From positions 1 through 64,000 of the forward strand of contig CATKYJ010000014.1 of NCBI GenBank assembly GCA_949840885.1: a stretch of DNA of 64,000 nt, read 5' to 3'. The notes beneath the pieces were generated by a model that did no database searches, was not told the origin of the DNA, and was given only the letters and a program-made list of their open reading frames with translations. The first letter of the stretch is position 1. The number at the start of each line of letters is the position of its first letter. The position numbers and the translations under genes are program-made. Source of the DNA: an uncultured Acetatifactor sp. GTDB taxonomy: Bacteria; Bacillota; Clostridia; Lachnospirales; Lachnospiraceae. Of the stretch, positions 32,894-40,420 are shown one piece after another.

Positions 32894-33805
32894 CTAATTG
32901 TAGTAGAACGCTTTCCTGGAGATCAGCCCGCCCGCAACCAGCAGAATCAGGCATACCAGCGTAGTGCTGATCAGGCTCATTGCGCTGCTCAGTCCGTAGT
33001 CATAGCTGCTGAAAGCCACATCATAAGCCGTCTCGATGACCTTGCTTTCGGTAAAGGCATCCACGATGGAGTACACCACATTGGTCAGAATCAGGGGGCT
33101 GACCATGGGAAACGTCACTTTCCAGAAAGTCTCGTAGGACGTGGCTCCCTCGATCCTGGCCACCTCGTAGAGGGCTCCCGGCACGGACTGCAGCGCAGCC
33201 AGGAAGATAATGATCTGGACGCCGGAGGCCTTGATCACGTCATAGATCCTGCCCACCACTTCCACCACATAGTCTACCACCTTTCCCGGAAAGCCCAGCT
33301 GCATGAAGATCTCCAGGAAATACTGTACGCTTACCCCGGAATTGGCCTGGGCAAACTCCGCGGACTCCACCCCGATGCCTCCCTGTACGGCCTGCCTGGC
33401 AATCTCAATGGCATCGTTTATGGCTCCCGCTCCCATGATCACCGGAATGAACAGTATGGCCCGCATGAGGGTCCTGCCGCGGAACTTCTGGTTCAGCAAA
33501 AGAGCCATCATCAGGCTGAAGAAGATGATCAGGGGCACATCGATGACAATGTCTACGAGGGAATCCACCAGCACCTGGTTGTAGCTGCCGTGCTCTAAAA
33601 GCGCGTATTTAAAATTCTGCAGCCCCGCAAATTCCATCCGTATCCCGCCGCTCTCCCGGAAGATCACCTTGCTGAAAGAAAACTGGACTGTCTGGATCAG
33701 GGTCCGCACATAGAACAGGCAGATACCGATGAGCCAGGGCAGGATAAAGGTCAGCCCTGTGATGGCCCGCCTGGTGGTCAGTGACATTTTTTTCTTCTTT
33801 TTCAT
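32894..33805 (-). CDS. Carbohydrate ABC importer permease (pair A, outer partner)
   Basis: 303 residues, MalF/UgpA-like with six helices and EAA loop YEVARIEGATSYETFW...FPMVSP (about 215-240). ATG at 33805 follows GAGGTGA. An insertion of about 50 residues in the middle (AVQGGIGVESAEFAQANSG and following) extends the periplasm-facing part, unusual for CUT1 permeases. It starts seven bases after the DUF5696 stop, so the two are translated together. Confidence 0.9.
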   Translation of the reverse strand: MKKKKKMSLTTRRAITGLTFILPWLIGICLFYVRTLIQTVQFSFSKVIFRESGGIRMEFAGLQNFKYALLEHGSYNQVLVDSLVDIVIDVPLIIFFSLMMALLLNQKFRGRTLMRAILFIPVIMGAGAINDAIEIARQAVQGGIGVESAEFAQANSGVSVQYFLEIFMQLGFPGKVVDYVVEVVGRIYDVIKASGVQIIIFLAALQSVPGALYEVARIEGATSYETFWKVTFPMVSPLILTNVVYSIVDAFTESKVIETAYDVAFSSYDYGLSSAMSLISTTLVCLILLVAGGLISRKAFYYN

Positions 33806-33812
33806 GTCTCAT

Positions 33813-36374
33813 TCACCTCACTTCGTACCCATATCCGGGGATGGTGATGCCCTCTGTTATCACCGCTTCCGGATTTTTGTTGATGTAATAGACAGCCCCG
33901 TTCTCATAAGTTACCTTTGCCACATTTTCCGCAAGGATCTCATGGGAGACCATGGCCTGCCCCTCCACGCCGTTCAGCGCACGGCTCACCTCTGTATAGA
34001 TGCGCAGCACATCCTCCAGCCAGTACTCCTCCCAGGAGGTATATACGGCATTCAGACCTGTGTACTTGATCTGGCTGGCATCCTGGGCCGACAGGATGAA
34101 ATGCGGCGATGCACCCATCTCGATCAGATGCAGCACAAGCTGCCTTTCGTCCATGCTGCCGTTTAGGTTGATGGCGCTTCCCCCATAATTTATATAGCCG
34201 TGGATCACCATCTGGTAAAAAGGAATCTGTTCGTCCACGATGAAAAACCCGGTGTCCGTAAGAGGCGCGTCCACAATGTCGCTGGCATAGGCCAGGCTGT
34301 AGAAGTCTCCGCCCTTTACCAGCAGATCCTTGCCCGTGCCCTCCAGTTTTCCAAAAGCATCCTGCACAATGTACTTGGACTGTTCCCGGTTCACCAGCTC
34401 CGAGCGCTTCTTGTCCGAGGTAAGGGCATCCCCCAGATCCCTCAGGGCAATGCCGCTCACCGGCACTTCCTGTACACATTCGGCAAAAGCCTGCACATAA
34501 TGTCCCAGGTACCTGGGCGACAGGGTATAGTACAGGGTCTCCTCATATCCCAGGCTGTCGGTCTGGCGGACAGTGGCCGGGTTCACCTGCCCCAGTTCCA
34601 GGTAGATGCCGGAGTAGTATTTGCTGGCTTCGAACATGGGAGAAAACCCGTCCGCCTGCTGGGACACCCTCCAGAAAGCCACGTCTGCAAAGACTTTCCC
34701 GCCGCCTGCCTCCACCATGTCCGTCAACTGTCCGAGCCCTTTCTTCCCCCCAAGGCCGGACAGCACCTTTACATGATCCGGAGTGTCATGGTAGTACCCG
34801 CCATTGAACCATCCCAGGTAATTCATCCGGATGGCTCCTATGCCCTCCTCCTGCAGCTTCCCGGCAATGTCCTCTGCCTGGTCAAAAGTGGTCATGGGAT
34901 AATCCGTCAGATAAGGCACCCCCAGGAAGAATTCCTTTTTCTGGACGCCTCCCAAGATGTCCAGGTACAAGGGCAGCTCCCCGGCCTCCCTCCTGGCAAG
35001 GATCCCCTCCTCCACCAGGATGTTCCTGTAGTAAGCGGCCATCCGGGAGTAGTCCGCATCCTCTCCCTCCAGGAAAGCATAGCGCACGGACAGCTCACCG
35101 CTGTACAAAGGATCCTCCACCAGCGGCAGGTCGGCGGCTCCTCCGGTGGAGCCGAACATGCTCAGCAGTTCCGATGGCCGAAGCTGGAAAGTGGCATATA
35201 CATAATTCTGCCCGTTGCCCTTGCCCGCCACGTCTGCCGTAATGGCGGCAAAGGCATCCCCGTTGTCGATCCGGGCAAACAGGCTCCCTTTTTCTTTCTT
35301 CAGGCCAAATACGGGAAGCCTGGCTCTCTGGGTCTGTTCCAGCCTGATATAGTTGGCGGCGATTGGATCCGTGCCGTAGACTGTCTGGCTGTACGCCTCC
35401 TGCCTGCACCCGTTGTTGAAGTAGATCAGGGAGCCGGAGCCGTTTGGCACCACCATGTACCCTGCCTCCTCCATGCCCGCGCAGCCAAAAAATTTTAACA
35501 GGCTGATGGAGCCGATCTTGGCGCCGCCGTTTTCCCGGATCAGGGACGCCGGGATGGAAGCCACAAGCTCCTCGCCCTCCAGCCGGTAGTCCAGGGCTAT
35601 CTGAAAGCTGATGCCCCCTTCTTCCTCCCCTGCCACCTCCATGTCTGCCAGATAGTCCTGGGCAGTATAGCCCGCTTCCTCAAAATAGCCCTGGAATTTC
35701 TTCATAGTCAGCTTGGACTTGATCACGCCGCCGGCCAGTTCCAGATACCCCTCGTGGGTGGAGGATGGGGCATATTTGCTCCTGACGGACTTGGCATCCT
35801 TCTCGGACAGCTTGTCCAGCACCAGCTCCTGCAGCCGCTCCTCCGTAATATATACCGGCACTATGCCGGTGCTGCTGCCCAGATCCCCCAAAGTGTAGAT
35901 CACCCTGACCCCGTTCTTAAGCCTGCGGAGTTCAAACTGTTCCTTGGCTATGGACATGGTGTAATTGTTCATGGTCATGGCCGTACGCTTGGGATTGTAA
36001 TACAATAGCCCGATCTGGCTCTTAAGCTCCTCCTCATTGACAGACCTGGCAATCGGATCTTCCTCCTGGGGATTGGAATAGGTAATGTTGCCGTTTCGCC
36101 TGTCATACACAGCTACCTGGCTGTCTTCCATATTCACATACAGCTCCAGTGTCTCAGTCTCCGCGGCCAGCACGAATCCCGGCACTTCTCCCCGGCCGCC
36201 TGACAGCGGCTCAAATGCTTCCGCCCCTTCCTCCACGGATCCCTCCATGGCTTCCAGAACCTCTTTGTACTCTGTGTGAAAGAAATAATACCGTATCTTT
36301 GGGACCAGCAATGCCGCTGCCGCCAGCAATCCCAATACAGCTGCCGCCGGCAACACTTTCTTTACTCTCTTCAT
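33813..36374 (-). CDS. DUF5696 domain membrane-anchored protein
   Basis: 853 residues, ATG at 36374 with AGAGG upstream. One N-terminal membrane anchor (about 9-27) leaves the protein outside the cell. A beta-rich region of about 400 residues (LELYVNMEDSQVAVYDRRNG, YYNPKRTAMTMNNY) is followed by a region that looks like a TIM barrel (PLYLDILGGVQ, IGAIRMNYLGWFNGGYYHDT, GGKVFADVAFWRVSQ, GIALRDLGDAL). That resembles retaining glycosidases, but I cannot assign catalytic residues. DUF5696 proteins recur beside sugar importers with YIP1 and NHL genes. Function unknown. Possible roles: surface glycan hydrolase or accessory to the importer. Confidence 0.8.
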   Translation of the reverse strand: MKRVKKVLPAAAVLGLLAAAALLVPKIRYYFFHTEYKEVLEAMEGSVEEGAEAFEPLSGGRGEVPGFVLAAETETLELYVNMEDSQVAVYDRRNGNITYSNPQEEDPIARSVNEEELKSQIGLLYYNPKRTAMTMNNYTMSIAKEQFELRRLKNGVRVIYTLGDLGSSTGIVPVYITEERLQELVLDKLSEKDAKSVRSKYAPSSTHEGYLELAGGVIKSKLTMKKFQGYFEEAGYTAQDYLADMEVAGEEEGGISFQIALDYRLEGEELVASIPASLIRENGGAKIGSISLLKFFGCAGMEEAGYMVVPNGSGSLIYFNNGCRQEAYSQTVYGTDPIAANYIRLEQTQRARLPVFGLKKEKGSLFARIDNGDAFAAITADVAGKGNGQNYVYATFQLRPSELLSMFGSTGGAADLPLVEDPLYSGELSVRYAFLEGEDADYSRMAAYYRNILVEEGILARREAGELPLYLDILGGVQKKEFFLGVPYLTDYPMTTFDQAEDIAGKLQEEGIGAIRMNYLGWFNGGYYHDTPDHVKVLSGLGGKKGLGQLTDMVEAGGGKVFADVAFWRVSQQADGFSPMFEASKYYSGIYLELGQVNPATVRQTDSLGYEETLYYTLSPRYLGHYVQAFAECVQEVPVSGIALRDLGDALTSDKKRSELVNREQSKYIVQDAFGKLEGTGKDLLVKGGDFYSLAYASDIVDAPLTDTGFFIVDEQIPFYQMVIHGYINYGGSAINLNGSMDERQLVLHLIEMGASPHFILSAQDASQIKYTGLNAVYTSWEEYWLEDVLRIYTEVSRALNGVEGQAMVSHEILAENVAKVTYENGAVYYINKNPEAVITEGITIPGYGYEVR

Positions 36375-36436
36375 AAGCCAACCTCTTTATCACCCGGTTA
36401 CCGTCCGCCCCCGCGGACATAAGAACCGCCGCCTGC

Positions 36437-37096
36437 CTACACGCTGAATATCAGTTCCATATAAATGCTCTTGAAAAACAGGAACAGCTGCTGCAGGATC
36501 GTGGTCAACAGCACCGCAAGGAAGATCAGGATCACCATGGCCGCGAAAGTGAGCACCAAAGTGGTCAGGGTCTTGCCCAGGGTAAAATTATGTACGGTCA
36601 TGATCCCTTTCAGCACCAGGATCAAAAACCACATAATGGATACTGCCAGCAGCATGTAATAAAACGCCTCTTCCGAAGCCGCGATGAGATAGGATGCAAA
36701 AGTGGCCGGAAGCAAAGTGCACACCAGGGGGAGCAGGGAATACCCCACTGCCGTGACAATGTCTTTCATCCTGCCCTCCCCCTCCATGAGGCAGGTGATA
36801 GACCAGTTGGACACACAGAACAAAAGGAACAGAGCCAGAATGGCGCACAGGTCTATCACGCTGTTCACATACAGCGTATTGTATGGGTTCACGATGAAAT
36901 TGGCATACCGCTTATTCAGGGAAAAGGAGACGGCGAATGCCGCCACAATCCCCAAAGCGCACCCTACGCTTCCCCGTCCCCTGTGTCTAATCTCATAGAA
37001 GCCGTCTCCCGGGTGCAGCATGGTGTAGAAAGCATAGGACAATTTCTCCCGGAATGCGCCTCCTGCTTTCTTTTTGTCAGAATATATATTCTCCAT
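36437..37096 (-). CDS. YIP1-family integral membrane protein
   Basis: 219 residues from the ATG at 37096 (GGAGG seven bases upstream). After an amphipathic start containing FYTMLHPGDGFYEIRHRGRG, the LHPxxGFxxI motif of bacterial YIP1 proteins, come five membrane helices. NWSITCLMEGEGRMKDIVTA is the conserved loop. Function of bacterial YIP1 proteins is not established. Here it sits between the DUF5696 and NHL genes inside the sugar-importer operon, so it may help assemble or anchor those extracellular components. Confidence 0.85.
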   Translation of the reverse strand: MENIYSDKKKAGGAFREKLSYAFYTMLHPGDGFYEIRHRGRGSVGCALGIVAAFAVSFSLNKRYANFIVNPYNTLYVNSVIDLCAILALFLLFCVSNWSITCLMEGEGRMKDIVTAVGYSLLPLVCTLLPATFASYLIAASEEAFYYMLLAVSIMWFLILVLKGIMTVHNFTLGKTLTTLVLTFAAMVILIFLAVLLTTILQQLFLFFKSIYMELIFSV

Positions 37097-37156
37097 ATTC
37101 CTACCTCCCTGCGCGCCATGCACGCATCTTGATCCGTACTTGAAACCCTCCTGCCA

Positions 37157-38620
37157 TCAGGCGCCTCCTCCTTTTTGCATCCTGCGTTTTCGGATGACCC
37201 GCCAGGCCGCTCTCGCCGCGATCAGCCCCAGCCCCAAGGTAAATGCCACCGGCAGAAAGCGCTCCAGAATCTCATTGCGGAAACGCTTGTAAGCAATGGA
37301 ATAATACTCCTTGTCCATGGCCAGCCGCAGATAATGCATGGCCTCCCTGTTGTTCCCGGCTGCCAGGGTGGCCTTGCCGATGCCGGAGTAGGCCAGTTCA
37401 AAGTCGGAATTGTACTTTAATACCTCTTTCCACCGCTCCACCGCCTGGGTCTCGTCCCCGTCATACCGAAGCCCCGTGGCTTCGTTGATCAGCTGGCCGT
37501 ACCTGGTCTCCTGGAACAGGAGAATCTCATTGCGCCCGGCGTCCAGCACCAGGATCCTGTCGTCCCAGGCTTCCAGGGCCGTGGGCGTCTGGAACGTGCC
37601 CGCCTGGGTTCCCATTCCCCCGAAGATGTACAGACAGTTTCCCTCGGCGTCATAGGTGAAGATTCTCCCCCGGGTATAATCCAATATGGAATAGATGCCC
37701 TTGCCCCTCTCCGTCACGTCCACGATCCGGGAGGCTCCCCCGTAATCCCCCGCAAGCCTCCACTGCAGATCCCCGCTTAAGGGCACGCTGTCTTTCTTGC
37801 CGATCACGTCCTGTCCCTTGGGGTTTAAGAGGCGCACGGACTGCCTGCCGTCGTTGTCAATATTGGTGGCGTAGATAAAGCCGTCCCCGTCTATATCCAT
37901 GCCTGTAAATTCCGTGGCGATATAGAGCTTTTGCCTGGATCTCTGCTCCTTGGTGGAGAACCGCAGCCAGAAGATCTCATAGGGCGACAGGGTCACGTTG
38001 ATGGTTCCCGTAAATCCCGTAAACTCCCCTTTTTCCGAGAAGCACATGATGCCCTGGTACATATTGTCCGCAATCACATACACCCTGCCCGCATAGTCCA
38101 CCACCACCTTGGATGGCACAAACTCAAACTGCTTTGGCAGCACATCCGATTTGGGATCCCTGACCTGCGAAAGCAGGTTTCCGTCGGAGTCCAGCACCAC
38201 CACCCGCTTATTTCCGGAATCCGCCACATACACAGTCCCGTCTGCCGTGACGCATATCCCCTTGGGGCTCTTCAGGCTCTCCTCCCCCTCCCGGGCGCCC
38301 AGGCTGTCTATGATGCCCTTTAACTTTCCGTCCTTTCCCAGCATGACGATGCGGTTGTTCCCGGTGTCCGCCACATACAGGGTGTCCCCTGCCAGGAACA
38401 TGTCCTGGGGGGCGGAAAATGCCCCTATCCCCAGACTCTCTCCGGACAGCTTCCCTGCCGGCACATAGGGCGCGGGCGTATAGACCAGGTTTCCCCAGTA
38501 ATCGTAATTGTAGGTATCATATGGCACCTGGGTCTGGGCGCCGGCACGCATTCCCCCCGATGCCAGAAGCAGGACTGCGGCCACTGTAATAAGCATTTTA
38601 CGTTTTCTCATATTCTTCAT
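37157..38620 (-). CDS. NHL-repeat beta-propeller protein with TPR and C-terminal membrane anchor
   Basis: 487 residues. Signal peptide (to about Ala28), a YDYWGN stretch, then about five NHL repeats (DTLYVADTGNNRIVMLGKDG, DGTVYVADSGNKRVVVLDSD, and weaker ones to about 350). A TPR-like pair follows (LAYSGIGKATLAAGNNREAM), then a membrane helix near 455-475 and a basic cytoplasmic end (RKRRMQKGGGA). The propeller is therefore displayed outside and anchored at its C-terminus. NHL propellers bind proteins or glycans. Four bases separate it from the permease gene before it. Confidence 0.87.
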   Translation of the reverse strand: MKNMRKRKMLITVAAVLLLASGGMRAGAQTQVPYDTYNYDYWGNLVYTPAPYVPAGKLSGESLGIGAFSAPQDMFLAGDTLYVADTGNNRIVMLGKDGKLKGIIDSLGAREGEESLKSPKGICVTADGTVYVADSGNKRVVVLDSDGNLLSQVRDPKSDVLPKQFEFVPSKVVVDYAGRVYVIADNMYQGIMCFSEKGEFTGFTGTINVTLSPYEIFWLRFSTKEQRSRQKLYIATEFTGMDIDGDGFIYATNIDNDGRQSVRLLNPKGQDVIGKKDSVPLSGDLQWRLAGDYGGASRIVDVTERGKGIYSILDYTRGRIFTYDAEGNCLYIFGGMGTQAGTFQTPTALEAWDDRILVLDAGRNEILLFQETRYGQLINEATGLRYDGDETQAVERWKEVLKYNSDFELAYSGIGKATLAAGNNREAMHYLRLAMDKEYYSIAYKRFRNEILERFLPVAFTLGLGLIAARAAWRVIRKRRMQKGGGA

Positions 38621-38624
38621 TCCC

Positions 38625-39500
38625 TCAATCCTTCATGCCTGAGGTCGTCATGGTCTCGATAATGTTGCTCTGGCTGATGATAAAGAACAAAATGGGGATG
38701 GCCGCTATGATGAACTGCACGGCCGCTCCGGCTCCCGCCCTGGACACACCTCCCTGGACGATCTGGCCAAGGGCATACTGCAGGGGCTTTAGCTGCTCGC
38801 TGCGGATAAAGGTGCTCCCGGTGTTCCCCCAGAGAGCCTGGAACTGAAAGATGGCCAAGGTCAGCCAGGCAGGCTTTACATTGGGCATGATCAGCGTCCA
38901 AAAAATCCGAAATTCCCCGGCTCCGTCCAGACGGCAGGATTCGATGAGGGAATCCGGAATCTGTTCGATGAACTGCTTCATCAGATACAGCCCCAGACTG
39001 CTGGCCAGGGCGGGCAGGATCACCGCCGCGTAGGTGTCATTGATCCCCAGCCAGGAGACGATCATATAATTGGGGATGGCCGTCACTGCCGCGGAGAACA
39101 TCAACGACAGCACCACCATCTGGAACAGCACATTCTTCCCCGGGAATTCCAGCTTGGCCAGGGCATAGGCCGCCGCGGAGGCCAGAATCACATGGCCTGT
39201 GGTGCCCAGGCCGGTGATGATGAACGTATTCAGGATAAACCTGGAAAAAGGCACCCAGGATGTCTTCATCAGCACGAACAGATCCGAAAAGTTGTCCAGG
39301 GAGGGGTTCTCCACCAGGATCTTGGGCGGATACCGCAGAATCTCGTCCAGGGGCTTTAGGGAATTGTTCACGATCATCACAAGCGGCAGGGCCATGAACA
39401 CGGCGCAAAAGGCCATGATCACGAACAGGACAGTGTTGCCCGCCACGGAGCGGTTGAGTTGCTTCGCTTTTCTTTTCTTTACGCGTTTCGTTGCCGCCAT
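38625..39500 (-). CDS. Carbohydrate ABC importer permease (pair B, inner partner)
   Basis: 291 residues, six helices, EAA loop IESCRLDGAGEFRIFW...MPNVKP at about 190-215. ATG at 39500 with GGAGG five bases upstream. It lies one base after the stop of its partner at 39502-40416. Basic N-terminus (ATKRVKKRKAKQL). Confidence 0.92.
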   Translation of the reverse strand: MAATKRVKKRKAKQLNRSVAGNTVLFVIMAFCAVFMALPLVMIVNNSLKPLDEILRYPPKILVENPSLDNFSDLFVLMKTSWVPFSRFILNTFIITGLGTTGHVILASAAAYALAKLEFPGKNVLFQMVVLSLMFSAAVTAIPNYMIVSWLGINDTYAAVILPALASSLGLYLMKQFIEQIPDSLIESCRLDGAGEFRIFWTLIMPNVKPAWLTLAIFQFQALWGNTGSTFIRSEQLKPLQYALGQIVQGGVSRAGAGAAVQFIIAAIPILFFIISQSNIIETMTTSGMKD

Positions 39501-39501
39501 C

Positions 39502-40416
39502 TCACCCTCCCACCTTTCTCAATATCTTCTGTACCAGCCGGTTTGTGCCGATCATGGTTAAAAACAGGATGGTGGCAATGGCCGACGCATACCCCATCTC
39601 ATACCGCTGGCTGCCGAAATCCATCAGATGCGTGACCACAGTGGCTCCCGCATAGTTCACGCTGGGATTGCCCGCCAGCTGGATGGAGATGTCCGCCACC
39701 GCAAAGGACTGGGTGATCTGCATCACCGCGCCGAACATGAGCTGAGGCCGCATGGAGGGAATCGTGATATACCACAGCTCCTGCCAGCGGTTTTTCACCC
39801 CGTCAATGGCGCCTGCCTCGTACAGGGTTCTGTCCACTGTCTGCAGCCCTGCGATGAAAGTCAGAAACCCTGTTCCAAGGCTCAGCCAGAGCTGCACGAT
39901 GATCAGGAAGAACAGCACATATTTCTCCTCTTTCATCCACACCACAGGCTCGTACAAAAATCCCAGCTTGATCAGCATCCCGTTCAGATACCCGTACCTG
40001 TCCCCGCTCAGGATCAGGCTCCACACCAGAAAGGCATTGCCGGAGATGGACGGGGCGTAGAATACCAATGTGAGCAGCGCCCGAAGCTTCCCCTTGAATT
40101 CATTGATGATCCATGCAAAAAGCAGACACATCATATAGCTTAAAGGCCCTGTTATGACCGCGAACACAAAGGTATTCTTCACGGCTATCATAAAGATGTC
40201 GTCATTCAGCAGCAGACGCATATAGTTCTTCCAGCCTACGAAGTCCGGCATCTCCATCATATTGAAGTCCGTAAAGCTAAGGACAATGGATGCTGCCACC
40301 GGCAGGACGGTAAAGGTAAAAAACAGGATAAAATAGGGGGCTGCCAGCGCATAGGCAGGCGCGCCTTTTTTCAGCCGTCTGGACAGAGGCTTTTTCTTTA
40401 CGGCCACAGTTTCCAT
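39502..40416 (-). CDS. Carbohydrate ABC importer permease (pair B, outer partner)
   Basis: 304 residues from ATG 40416; the upstream in-frame start at 40479 lies inside the SBP gene. Six helices (first near 25-45, LAAPYFILFFTFTVLPVAAS), EAA loop YEAGAIDGVKNRWQELW...IPSMRP (about 205-230). It starts four bases after the stop of the lectin-SBP fusion, so it is the closest transport partner of that binding protein. Confidence 0.92.
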   Translation of the reverse strand: METVAVKKKPLSRRLKKGAPAYALAAPYFILFFTFTVLPVAASIVLSFTDFNMMEMPDFVGWKNYMRLLLNDDIFMIAVKNTFVFAVITGPLSYMMCLLFAWIINEFKGKLRALLTLVFYAPSISGNAFLVWSLILSGDRYGYLNGMLIKLGFLYEPVVWMKEEKYVLFFLIIVQLWLSLGTGFLTFIAGLQTVDRTLYEAGAIDGVKNRWQELWYITIPSMRPQLMFGAVMQITQSFAVADISIQLAGNPSVNYAGATVVTHLMDFGSQRYEMGYASAIATILFLTMIGTNRLVQKILRKVGG

Positions 40417-40420
40417 TCCT

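Noticed and set aside
34200..35498. 432-codon plus-strand frame opposite DUF5696
   Set aside because: Antisense shadow without ribosome binding site or recognisable domain.
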